In this document: positions 5,913 through 13,774 of the stretch, in pieces
How the letters are laid out: each line of letters opens with the position of its first letter
Position numbering within the stretch: the stretch's first letter is position 1
DNA from: an uncultured Ruminococcus sp.
GTDB lineage: Bacteria; Bacillota; Clostridia; Oscillospirales; Ruminococcaceae
DNA: 16,631 nt
Reading direction: 5' to 3'
Assembly (NCBI GenBank): GCA_900545285.1
Contig: UQYK01000045.1
Span: 1 to 16,631, forward strand
Notes under the pieces: model-generated
Told to the model about the DNA's origin: nothing
Seen by the model: only the letters and a program-made list of their open reading frames with translations
Databases searched by the model: none
Position numbers and translations under genes: made by a program

Positions 5913-8408
5913 TCAGTCTTCCGGTGTAAAGGTCAGAGATTTCAGCGGAAATCCCAGCTGACGCATATCACCCGGTGCAATCTTATCCGCATTCCACAGC
6001 GTACTGTGGAATGTTACCACATTTTCTCCGTCCCGTATCAACTCTGCCGGCACGGAAAGCGAAATGGTGCCGCCGTTATTGAAACTGTCTACCACAAGGG
6101 TTCCGGCATTCTTTCCGTTAATATCCACCTGAATGGGATACTGCTGCATCTGGAGTGCATCCAGAGAAATGCCGCAGCCCAGCTCCAGGGACAGGGTGTA
6201 CTGCCGCTGATCCAGGTAGCAGTGTACCGAGGGATCCTCTGTATTTGACCAGCAGAACTCCCCTTCCAGCACGCCAAATCCGCGGTAGCGTTCCGCAGCA
6301 CTGGTCACAGCCGGATAGGACAGCTGCTCTGACTGGCAGGCATACAGCTTGACAATGGACGGGGTCTCCTGATATTCCAGCGGAAACGGAAGAATTCCCA
6401 CACGGCCGCTGACATTATCATCATAATACTGCATCACATCATTGGAATACACCAGGCGGAACTGGGATTCAAAGGCATCCGTCCATTCCCCCAGTCCCAG
6501 ATAATAAACAGTGTCATACTGCTGATCCAGCTGCGCCGCCTGATCGGTGAGATCATCCAGAACCGGATAAACGGCCGCACCAGTCATGGCGCGAATCGGC
6601 AGATACATCGTCCACATATAATCTCCGTCTACTATGACGCAGTCGCCGGACTGAATCTTTTCTGTGGTCTCTTCCAGGACATCCCACTGTAACCGGGTGT
6701 CATCCTGCTGCACCGCCAGGAAATGATCATACGGTGCTAAGACTGCCACACCGGCAGCCAGCACAGGAACTGTCACCCGTGCCCGGAGCCGATCCAGCGT
6801 CAGAGCCGTAAAGACTGCCGCAATGGGCAAAAACGGTGCCAGATAACGGCCATAATAGTAGAAATACTGCACCTGGTACCGGAGGAAGGCAGAATAAAAC
6901 GCGATACAGTAAAATGCCATCACCAGGATTACCAGCCGCTGTGGGGATTCCAGGTAAAACCGGGGACGAATTATGCCTACAATCCATGCCGCAAGCAGCG
7001 GAATCACACCAACACATGCCGCATAGCCCCACAATGCCGTCCCGGTAAATTCTGCCCGGGGAGCCTCTGCGGTAATGCATTTCAGCAGAATATACAGAAC
7101 AACCGGCACCAGCAGAATTTCCACCAGAACGAATCCGGTGGCGGAGGTGCGAATGCCCTCCATTCGCTGCACCGCATTCCGTTCCGGATGCTTCTTGTGC
7201 ACGAAAAGATGTGTCAGCAGCACATAAGCCACACAGAGCACCAGTGCAGCGCCGCAGACCGCAGGAATCAGACGCGGCAGATCACTCTGGTCAATGCCCA
7301 GGCCGAAGATTGGGCTGTAGTTGTTCATGGTGTAAAACGGCTGGACATGCCGCATGGCAAAAAAGCTGACCAGATATCCCACAACCGTCACTGGCATCAG
7401 CACAGCAAAGCTCCGGCGGCCGGTAATCCAGTACATACCGCCGTACAGCACCAGAAACATAGGGATCATGGTATAAATCGATACATGGAAGCAGCCGAAC
7501 ACCGCCACCGGCAAAATGGACATCCACTGCCGCTCCGGATGGTCTGCATCCGTCAGAAAATAGAGGAACAGCGCCAGCACAACGCCTAAGAAACCTTCTG
7601 TCAGCGCAGACTTCGCCACCCATACTACAATGGGAGAAGCTGCCGTCAGAATGCACGCCTGCGCCGAAGAACTGCGGCGCAGCTGAAAGTGCTGGCAGAC
7701 AAAAAACGTCAGGAAAATGATACAGAAATAGAACACGGTCTGCACATGCAGCATCTGGCTCATGCCAAAAATGGTTCCCCACATTGCCAGAATCGATGCA
7801 TAGGTGGGGATGCCGTGATAGATGCCGGAAACCGGGCTGACGTTGTTGTCATACACCGTTTCCGGATAACTGGTATTTCCGATATCATACCCGATCAGAC
7901 GATGATAGACATTTTCTGCAAACGTGCCCTGCTGCTCCGGGGAAACCAGATGATACTCTGCAAAATCCTGCTGCCGGTCTGTAATCCCGTTCATCAGATT
8001 GATTGCAACCGTCTGGTATACGCCCTCATCCTGTCCCATGCCGAAAAAGCCGTGCTTTACGGCCACCAGCACTGCACCGGCCGCACACACCAGCAGCGGT
8101 ATTCCATAGGGGCGAATGTCAAAGGAAACCTCCGCCAGCTTTTTCCACGGCGTGTGATCCCGAAGCCTTCGCACCAGGATTGCCGCAATTCCCGTCAGGG
8201 CAATCAATCCGGCGGTGGCACAGGCACACCGGAACAGCCGAAAGGCATCCAGTACAAACAAACCCATGCCGGCCACGACCCAGGCACTGAACCAGAACGA
8301 AACGCCCAGTACCAGAATTTCCAGCACATTGCTCTTTTTCCACCAGATTCCCACTACGGCACAGGCCAGCAGCACACCCAGCAAAACGATTCCAGAAAAT
8401 AAATTCAT
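5913..8408 (-). CDS. GT-C-like multispanning glycosyltransferase with C-terminal extracytoplasmic domain
   Basis: It probably transfers sugars outside the membrane from a polyprenyl-phosphate donor. The 831-residue product has roughly a dozen hydrophobic helices between residues 1 and 560. The first large loop contains GMGQDEGVYQ with Asp127-Glu128, where GT-C enzymes of the GT39/ArnT type keep a catalytic acid. YYYGRYLAPFLP (517-528), near the last helices, resembles the conserved Arg-Tyr-Pro segment of that group. About 265 residues follow, probably outside the cell, ending in a beta-rich part (about 740-831) that looks like a jelly-roll or carbohydrate-binding fold. AGGAGG lies 12 bases before the ATG, slightly far. 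I recognise the architecture rather than a named family, so the acceptor and sugar are unknown. Confidence 0.72.
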   Translation of the reverse strand: MNLFSGIVLLGVLLACAVVGIWWKKSNVLEILVLGVSFWFSAWVVAGMGLFVLDAFRLFRCACATAGLIALTGIAAILVRRLRDHTPWKKLAEVSFDIRPYGIPLLVCAAGAVLVAVKHGFFGMGQDEGVYQTVAINLMNGITDRQQDFAEYHLVSPEQQGTFAENVYHRLIGYDIGNTSYPETVYDNNVSPVSGIYHGIPTYASILAMWGTIFGMSQMLHVQTVFYFCIIFLTFFVCQHFQLRRSSSAQACILTAASPIVVWVAKSALTEGFLGVVLALFLYFLTDADHPERQWMSILPVAVFGCFHVSIYTMIPMFLVLYGGMYWITGRRSFAVLMPVTVVGYLVSFFAMRHVQPFYTMNNYSPIFGLGIDQSDLPRLIPAVCGAALVLCVAYVLLTHLFVHKKHPERNAVQRMEGIRTSATGFVLVEILLVPVVLYILLKCITAEAPRAEFTGTALWGYAACVGVIPLLAAWIVGIIRPRFYLESPQRLVILVMAFYCIAFYSAFLRYQVQYFYYYGRYLAPFLPIAAVFTALTLDRLRARVTVPVLAAGVAVLAPYDHFLAVQQDDTRLQWDVLEETTEKIQSGDCVIVDGDYMWTMYLPIRAMTGAAVYPVLDDLTDQAAQLDQQYDTVYYLGLGEWTDAFESQFRLVYSNDVMQYYDDNVSGRVGILPFPLEYQETPSIVKLYACQSEQLSYPAVTSAAERYRGFGVLEGEFCWSNTEDPSVHCYLDQRQYTLSLELGCGISLDALQMQQYPIQVDINGKNAGTLVVDSFNNGGTISLSVPAELIRDGENVVTFHSTLWNADKIAPGDMRQLGFPLKSLTFTPED

Positions 8409-8431
8409 CCTGTTTTTGTTCCTCCTAATCT

Positions 8432-8464
8432 GCCTGTCCGTCTGTGCAGACAGGCCTTTCTTTT
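8432..8464 (+). terminator. Terminator-like hairpin pointing against the glycan operon
   Basis: GCCTGTC (8432-8438) pairs with GACAGGC (8449-8455), and the plus strand then reads CTTTCTTTT. The T run is on the plus strand although all neighbouring genes are on the minus strand. An overlapping GTCTG/CAGAC hairpin is an alternative fold. It could stop antisense transcription, or simply be a leader structure of the downstream gene at 8408. Confidence 0.4.
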
Positions 8465-8483
8465 CCCCAAATTTCCACGGGAA

Positions 8484-8503
8484 CAGGCGCTTTAGAGCAC
8501 CTG
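8484..8503 (-). other. RNA hairpin between the GT4 and GT-C genes
   Basis: In the minus-strand RNA, CAGGUGC pairs with GCGCCUG over seven base pairs, with one G-U wobble and a six-base loop. The plus-strand RNA would have a mismatch at that place, which favours a role in the operon transcript. It starts 15 bases after the stop codon at 8519 and has no T run. An mRNA processing or stability site fits better than a terminator. Confidence 0.4.
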
Positions 8504-8518
8504 CCCCACATAACAGCC

Positions 8519-9727
8519 TTATCTTTCCCGCATCCGGGGCGATTCACCGCCTACTGCCTCAATGACATTGGAAAACTTCTGCATAATCACATTCCAGTCA
8601 TAATTCTGACTGATATAGGCTCTTGCGTTGGCGCACAGCTGCATATACTCCACGGGATGGTGGAGGAGATACTGCACAGCCCCTTCAAACTCAAAATAAT
8701 TGTGATAGAACAGGCCGCCGTTGCTCTTGGTGCAGTGTCCCTTTAAGACTGCGCACGCGCCGTTTACCAGTACCGGCACAGAGAGCGCCATGGCTTCCAG
8801 CACAGAAATGGAAAGGCTCTCGTATTTGGATGGCAGCACCAGGGCCTTTGCCCCGGCAATGCCATGGAATTTGTCCTCTTCCGGCACGAAGCCTAGGGGA
8901 ATAATATCCGGATGCCGCGGAATTTCGCACACAGCCTTTCCCATCAGCACCAGCTTCAGCCGGCCGCCGCAGCGCTTTTTGTATTCCATAAAATAGCGGA
9001 ACAGCATAGGGCATTCCTTGCCCTCATCAATGCGTCCCACATAAATGAGATATTCGTCCTGAATGCCGTACTGCCGCCGGAATTTTCCGGCATCCGGCGT
9101 ACAGGGAATGTCCACGCCAGTGCCCATTACATCACACGGAATCGGCTCTGTGCGGGGGAATGTCCGGCGCACCAGCTTTCGCTCCTCATCCGTCAGGAAA
9201 ATAAACGCCTTGGGCTTTGTAAACAGGCTCTCATAGGTGAGAAAATGGAGATACGGCTCCTCATGGGCGGTAGGAATCAGAATCGACTTCTCCGCCACCT
9301 CCGGCAGACCTGCCACCGTCAGATAGTAGAGATAGGTGACGAAAATAAACACATCATAGTCATTCTTGTGCTGCCGGATGTACTGGATGCAGGCCGGCGA
9401 ATACGGCCCCTGCTTTTCGAACCAGATCCGTTCCTTGGCACCGCTGCGCTGTCCGGCGGCCGCCTCCTGCAAATACTGCTCGTTATAGCTGTTAAAGTCC
9501 CTGGCGCGCAGCTTTTCCACCGGGAACCGGCGCACAGTGACACCGTGAATGGTCTCCACGTCTCTTGCGTACCAATCCTTCCAGGTGGTATAATCCACCG
9601 CCTTGGTGGTCAGGACTTCCACTTCATACCGATTCGCCAGCCGTTCTGCGATCATACGGGTATAATACTCCGAGCCGCCGTTCACTTCCAGGCCATAGCG
9701 CTGGTTTACCAGAGCAATTCGCTTCAT
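8519..9727 (-). CDS. GT4 family glycosyltransferase (tandem copy 2)
   Basis: This is a predicted cytoplasmic GT-B retaining glycosyltransferase that would add a sugar to the growing chain. In the 402-residue product, the N-terminal half contains the acceptor-side GGSE (17-20). The donor-side half starts near YVGRIDEGKE (229-238) and carries the E-x7-E motif at Glu303 and Glu311 (KYESLSISVLEAM). It is a paralogue of the preceding gene in the operon. Both have E-x7-E at 303/311, SNGGL at 335-339, YFEFEG shortly after, and a final DWxVI segment. GAGGAG at 9735-9740 precedes the ATG, and only four bases separate it from the previous stop codon. A 110-base gap with two hairpins follows it. The sugar and linkage cannot be read from the sequence. 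Confidence 0.9.
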   Translation of the reverse strand: MKRIALVNQRYGLEVNGGSEYYTRMIAERLANRYEVEVLTTKAVDYTTWKDWYARDVETIHGVTVRRFPVEKLRARDFNSYNEQYLQEAAAGQRSGAKERIWFEKQGPYSPACIQYIRQHKNDYDVFIFVTYLYYLTVAGLPEVAEKSILIPTAHEEPYLHFLTYESLFTKPKAFIFLTDEERKLVRRTFPRTEPIPCDVMGTGVDIPCTPDAGKFRRQYGIQDEYLIYVGRIDEGKECPMLFRYFMEYKKRCGGRLKLVLMGKAVCEIPRHPDIIPLGFVPEEDKFHGIAGAKALVLPSKYESLSISVLEAMALSVPVLVNGACAVLKGHCTKSNGGLFYHNYFEFEGAVQYLLHHPVEYMQLCANARAYISQNYDWNVIMQKFSNVIEAVGGESPRMRER

Positions 9728-9731
9728 GTTC

Positions 9732-10919
9732 TCACTCCTCCGTCAGCTTTTGAAAGAATGTCTTATATTTTTCCACAATGACATCCCAGTCAAAATTTTC
9801 CCGTACAAACTGTCCGCCGTTTTCTCCCATGGTCTTTGCCGCTTCCGGATGTGACAGCAGATACTGCACACAGCCCTCAAATTCAAAATAATCCTTGAAG
9901 TACAGGCCGCCGTTGGAACGTCTTGCAAAGTCCCGTGTTACGGCGCATTTTGCATGCACCAGCACCGGACGGCCGCACAGCCAGCTCTCCATAATCACCA
10001 GAGAAAAGCTCTCGTTATGAGACGGCTGACACAGCAGTTCCGCCGCCGCCATGGCGTTATATTTATCCTGGGCAGTCACAAAGCCCAGGTCATAGACATC
10101 GTCCTGCACCGACACGGGAATTTCAATTTGTCCGCCGCCGATGAGCACCAGCTGCAAATCGCTTGGCTGCCGCCGTTTAAACTCAGCGAAATACCGCAGC
10201 AGTGTGTGGACGTTTTTCCCGGTATCCTTCCGCCCGGCATAGAGCAGAAACGGCTTTTCAATGTGATACGCCTTCCGGAACGCCTCTGCATCCGGATGCA
10301 GGTCGGTATCCATTCCGATTCCCATACAGATCTGCTCTGTAGAAGAAAAATCGTACACCCGTCCGGCCAGCTCCATTTCCGGCATGGCATTATAGATCAT
10401 GCCCCTTGCCTGAATATAGGCCTGGCGGAACAGACGGAGGTAGAGATAGGCCTCGTCATGAAAACAAGGAATCAGCACCGACTTTTCCGGACAGATCTGC
10501 ATGCCGAAATAGGTGGTTCCGAACATATAGGGAATGAACACATAGAGGCTGTAGTCATCCGAAGAATCCAGCATGTACTCATACAGCTGCGGACTGTTTA
10601 CCATCTCTTCCACAAAGGTCTGCTCTTCCTGCAGGGACAGGCGCTGTCCCTGCATCAGCTTCCGGTTCACCCGGTCGAATGCGGCAGTGTCCCGGCGGCG
10701 CACCGGAAAGCGCCGTACAACAATATCGTCCACGATTGCTGTTCCGGCTGCATAATAGTTTACATTCCAGTCTGCGTTAAAATCCTTGACACAGGTGGTG
10801 AGAATTTCCACTTCCATGCCGGCTTTCTGCAAATGGGTGGCAACCTCCCGCAGCTCCATCTCCGCGCCGCCGGGAATATTCTCCCCATACCACGGAATGA
10901 CAAATCCGATTTTCTGCAT
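9732..10919 (-). CDS. GT4 family glycosyltransferase (tandem copy 1)
   Basis: This is a predicted cytoplasmic GT-B glycosyltransferase acting on the exported glycan. The 395-residue product starts MQKIGFVIPWYGENIPGGAE, with the acceptor-side loop at 17-20. It has the donor-side LLYAGRKDTGKN (225-236) and the E-x7-E motif at Glu303/Glu311 (HNESFSLVIMES). Its closest visible relative is the next gene: motif positions coincide and the C-terminal thirds align closely. The N-terminal acceptor-binding halves differ more, as expected for duplicates that act on different acceptors. AAAGGA lies 10 bases before the ATG. A 66-base gap with an odd hairpin separates it from the upstream GT4 gene. Confidence 0.9.
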   Translation of the reverse strand: MQKIGFVIPWYGENIPGGAEMELREVATHLQKAGMEVEILTTCVKDFNADWNVNYYAAGTAIVDDIVVRRFPVRRRDTAAFDRVNRKLMQGQRLSLQEEQTFVEEMVNSPQLYEYMLDSSDDYSLYVFIPYMFGTTYFGMQICPEKSVLIPCFHDEAYLYLRLFRQAYIQARGMIYNAMPEMELAGRVYDFSSTEQICMGIGMDTDLHPDAEAFRKAYHIEKPFLLYAGRKDTGKNVHTLLRYFAEFKRRQPSDLQLVLIGGGQIEIPVSVQDDVYDLGFVTAQDKYNAMAAAELLCQPSHNESFSLVIMESWLCGRPVLVHAKCAVTRDFARRSNGGLYFKDYFEFEGCVQYLLSHPEAAKTMGENGGQFVRENFDWDVIVEKYKTFFQKLTEE

Positions 10920-10938
10920 ATGTTCCGTCCTTTCTTTT

Positions 10939-10960
10939 CGGCAGGCTCTGCCGTTTTTTT
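10939..10960 (+). terminator. Terminator-like hairpin pointing against the glycan operon
   Basis: CGGCA (10939-10943) pairs with TGCCG (10949-10953) around a five-base loop, followed directly by seven Ts (10954-10960) on the plus strand. All neighbouring genes run the other way, where the hairpin is preceded by As and lacks a T run. The stem is short. It could end antisense transcripts or be a plain leader hairpin ahead of the gene at 10919. Confidence 0.45.
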
Positions 10961-10985
10961 GCCCGGTCTCTGAAAAGCGGCCGGC

Positions 10986-12101
10986 TTACCGCCCGAATTT
11001 GCGCCGTCTCATCGGCTCCCGCGGCGGCACCATTTCCAAAAATTCCCGAATCTGGTGTTCAAACAGCTTTCGGATTTCGCTGTAGGCAAAATCCTGCTGC
11101 CGTCTCCGCTGCCCGGCAATGATTTCCCGGCGCAGTCCCGGATCCCGGAGCACCCGGTCTGCCATCAGTGCCGCTTCCATGGGATCATTGGACGACAGCA
11201 GCACGCCGCTTCCGCCCAGGGTATCCGAGATCGCGGACGAATCATAGGCCAGAATCGGAATATTAAAGTACATGGCCTCCACCAGCGGCACACAGAATCC
11301 CTCATGCTCACTCATGCACAGAAACAGGTCTGCCAGGTGGTAATACGCCAGAATCTGCGAAAACGGAATGTGTCCGGTAAAGACCACATTATCCAGTTCC
11401 AGACCGCCCACAAAGCGGCGCAGCCGGTGATAATACCGCTCCATGCCGTTGTACGAGCCGACCAGGAACAGCCGGGATTTCGGGTTGCAGTATTTTTTAT
11501 AGCAGTAAAAGGCACGGATCACGTCCTCCTGCTTTTTATTGGGCGCAATCCGTCCCACAAATACAAAATTGGTGTAGCCGTCATTGGAATAGTGTTCCAT
11601 CAGCTCTGGATCCGGTGCCTTTGCATAATCCGAAAACGGAATCAGAATCGGCCGCACCGCAATGGGACACTGATAGTTCAGCTCCCGGAGTACCGAAGCA
11701 TTATAGGCCGAGTCGGCCATGCAATAGTCCACCTTGTCCGCCAGATGACATAGCCCCCGCATGCCATACGCAGAAATCTCCGTGAGGGTTTCATTATAGT
11801 CCTTAAAGAAGCGGGGCGGCGTGATATTGTGAAAAATCATCAGCTTCCGGCACGGCAGCTTTTCCAGCGCAAAGCTCAGGTCGGTTCCTGTAGACATGTG
11901 ATACAAAATCACGTCCTCACCGCTCAGCCGGGGCATTTTGTCTACGGTATACGCAGTGCCTTCCGGCAGGCGGCGGTCTACTGTCTCCGCATAGATTCCG
12001 GTCTGAAAGCCCATGTCCCGGAGCACCTTTTCCAGTGCCAGCACGTCATTCCCGATTGCGTCCCCCATGCCCATTGTGGGCAGCAGCTGCAATACTCTCA
12101 T
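10986..12101 (-). CDS. GT4 family glycosyltransferase
   Basis: This is a predicted cytoplasmic GT-B glycosyltransferase of the mannosyl/rhamnosyl-transferase-like GT4 group. The 371-residue product starts MRVLQLLPTMGMGDAIGND, has the FHNITPP segment (90-96), the donor-domain FVGRIAPNKKQED (181-193), and the E-x7-E motif at Glu267/Glu275 (EHEGFCVPLVEAM). The C-terminus is strongly basic (RRRKFGR), which may hold it near the membrane. It is not a close copy of the two following GT4 proteins. Its ATG overlaps the previous stop codon in the form ATGA, so translation is coupled to the coiled-coil protein. That also suggests the two products are needed in fixed ratio. Confidence 0.9.
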   Translation of the reverse strand: MRVLQLLPTMGMGDAIGNDVLALEKVLRDMGFQTGIYAETVDRRLPEGTAYTVDKMPRLSGEDVILYHMSTGTDLSFALEKLPCRKLMIFHNITPPRFFKDYNETLTEISAYGMRGLCHLADKVDYCMADSAYNASVLRELNYQCPIAVRPILIPFSDYAKAPDPELMEHYSNDGYTNFVFVGRIAPNKKQEDVIRAFYCYKKYCNPKSRLFLVGSYNGMERYYHRLRRFVGGLELDNVVFTGHIPFSQILAYYHLADLFLCMSEHEGFCVPLVEAMYFNIPILAYDSSAISDTLGGSGVLLSSNDPMEAALMADRVLRDPGLRREIIAGQRRRQQDFAYSEIRKLFEHQIREFLEMVPPREPMRRRKFGR

Positions 12102-12601
12102 CGTGTGCCCTCCAGCTTGCTCTGAAGTGCCGCAATCTGTGCCTGCATCTGATCCATGGCAATTTTCGCATTTTTCTGCTGCAATTCCAGTTCCTCAATC
12201 CGTTCCAGCAGCACCTTGGTGCTGTGCATCCGGGATTCCTGAATGTACAGTTCTATCTGCGTCTGCGCCTGTGCAATATTGGCATTGAGACTGCTCTGCT
12301 CTGCCGCATAGGGTTCTACATAGAAGCTTACGAGCTTCCGGATTACCTTCTTAAAGAACACGGCCACCGGATTGCCGGAAATCGGGCGGTAGGGATCTAC
12401 CCGGTGATTGGCATTGACGTACTGTATGTTTCCGTGGAGCATATCCGCATCAAACCGCTCGCTGAAATCGCCGCTGTCGCTGTCACTGGGGACATCTGCA
12501 AAGGACAGCATGTCGCTGCTGTAGCCCTTTTCCTTAATTTCTTCCCGGATTCCGTCCATAATCTCGGAAACGTTAATGGGAGATGTGTTCTGATTTTCCA
12601 T
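12098..12601 (-). CDS. Coiled-coil protein resembling the N-terminal module of glycan methyltransferases
   Basis: The 167-residue product has no visible catalytic motif. Its N-terminus carries a short helical motif, VSEIMDGIREEIKEKGY (11-27), then an acidic stretch. Next come the HRVDPYRPISG segment (66-76), a basic amphipathic helix (about 79-95, FFKKVIRKL) that could lie on the membrane, and a long C-terminal coiled coil (about 103-163). From memory, this order normally forms the front part of methyltransferases in Clostridial glycan loci; here it is a separate gene beside a methyltransferase. I chose the ATG at 12601, with AAAGGA before it. An in-frame ATG at 12646 has no ribosome binding site. 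Likely role: a scaffold or length-control partner of the methyltransferase. Confidence 0.75.
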   Translation of the reverse strand: MENQNTSPINVSEIMDGIREEIKEKGYSSDMLSFADVPSDSDSGDFSERFDADMLHGNIQYVNANHRVDPYRPISGNPVAVFFKKVIRKLVSFYVEPYAAEQSSLNANIAQAQTQIELYIQESRMHSTKVLLERIEELELQQKNAKIAMDQMQAQIAALQSKLEGTR

Positions 12602-12670
12602 AAAATCCAATTCCTTTCTTTTGTGCGGTGTTGCCTTTTGTATCATCCCGTATTTTCTTTGTCAGCTGCA

Positions 12671-13759
12671 TTATGCCTTCACAGCAATTACCGCATAATC
12701 CTGGCTGCCGTAGAGCATCTGTGCCACCTGCTGCATAGCTGTGTTAAATTCTTCCACATTTTCTCCGGCAACTTTCAGTGCCGGAATCCGCTGTGCCGGC
12801 CGGCTGCTTTCCGGATAGAGTACCTGAATGTTTTCAAATCCGGCCTTTTCCAGATAATACTGCATGGTCAGCGGATGCACCGGCTTTACATGAGACGGAT
12901 CGATGTAAAATGCATTGGTATAAATGGACAGGGACAGCGGATTGGGTGTCTCCACCACCAGACAGCCCCCGGCCTCTAATTTTTCATAAGCGGTATTACA
13001 CAGCGTCATGATCTGTTCCGGCGTGAGGTGTTCTACCACCTGGCCGGCAAAAATGCCGTCCACTGTCTGCATCCGGGACAGATAGGAAATGCCGTCTCCG
13101 CAGGCTGCTTTCAGCCCCTGCATGGTGCAGTACTCTGCATATGGTGCATACAAGTCCACGCCTTCTGCCGGGATGCCCTGATCCCGCATCAGAGACAAAA
13201 ATTCGCCCCGGCCGCAGCCGAAGTCCAGAACATGCTGTTTTCCTTCAAAATAGGGCAGATACTGCTTTTGCGCCTGTTTAATGCTTTCAATGGAACCGCG
13301 GAAATGGTTCTCAAAATCAAAATATTCGATGGTATCGTAGGTCTGGCCACCAGCGGGTGCTGCCGGTGCCGGTGCGCTGTCATGAGCCGCGGCTGTTTCC
13401 GCCGGAACAGCCGCCGGCGCTTCTGCCTGCTGCCGCTGGAGCTGACGCTGCTGCACCTTTATACAGTCCATCTGGCTCTGCATGCTGCTGATCTGTGCGT
13501 TGTTGTTTCGCAGATTCACACATGCATTTTCAAAATCCTGCCGGAAGGTATCCTGCTGCGCCCGCATGCGCTGCTCCAGTTCCTGCAATGCAGCAATGGA
13601 TTTTGCAGCATTGTCTCTGGTTTCTGCTGCAATTTTCAGCAGAATATCGTCATCCTTTCCGGCGGCTTCCAGCACGCTGCCGAACAGCTTGCGCTTGAGC
13701 CAGCCCTTCAATCCCTTTTGATTCTGAACAGACGTTTGCATTTGCTTGATGTGTTCCAT
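12671..13759 (-). CDS. Coiled-coil class I SAM-dependent methyltransferase, probable glycan-end capping
   Basis: It probably methylates the end of the glycan chain. The 362-residue product has a basic amphipathic segment (15-30), a coiled coil (about 40-112) and an Ala/Pro-rich linker (113-137). The Rossmann methyltransferase domain follows from 140: the entry motif YFDFENHFRG (146-155), SAM motif I VLDFGCGRGEF (177-187), the acidic VD pair (201-202) and the VVEHL active-site segment (241-245). The coiled coil plus methyltransferase next to an ABC glycan exporter resembles E. coli WbdD, which caps O-antigen and sets its length, but no kinase domain is present. AAAGGAAG precedes the ATG, 15 bases after the ATPase stop codon. 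Methylation of an internal sugar or another target is an alternative. Confidence 0.82.
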   Translation of the reverse strand: MEHIKQMQTSVQNQKGLKGWLKRKLFGSVLEAAGKDDDILLKIAAETRDNAAKSIAALQELEQRMRAQQDTFRQDFENACVNLRNNNAQISSMQSQMDCIKVQQRQLQRQQAEAPAAVPAETAAAHDSAPAPAAPAGGQTYDTIEYFDFENHFRGSIESIKQAQKQYLPYFEGKQHVLDFGCGRGEFLSLMRDQGIPAEGVDLYAPYAEYCTMQGLKAACGDGISYLSRMQTVDGIFAGQVVEHLTPEQIMTLCNTAYEKLEAGGCLVVETPNPLSLSIYTNAFYIDPSHVKPVHPLTMQYYLEKAGFENIQVLYPESSRPAQRIPALKVAGENVEEFNTAMQQVAQMLYGSQDYAVIAVKA

Positions 13760-13774
13760 GCCGCTTCCTTTCCC

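Noticed and set aside
4422..6248. Long plus-strand open frame opposite the lipoprotein, GT2 and GT-C genes
   Set aside because: It crosses three well-supported minus-strand genes and has a His/Gln/Arg-rich composition with no recognisable domain and no ribosome binding site at its start. It is the mirror of the coding strand.
12602..12646. Upstream start extending the coiled-coil protein by 15 residues
   Set aside because: No Shine-Dalgarno sequence precedes it, and the extension would translate through the good ribosome binding site of the ATG at 12601.
12650..12670. Possible internal promoter (CTGACA, 17 bases, TACAAA) ahead of the coiled-coil gene
   Set aside because: The -10 matches only four of six bases, and the 69-base gap is easily explained as part of the operon. 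Not strong enough to list.
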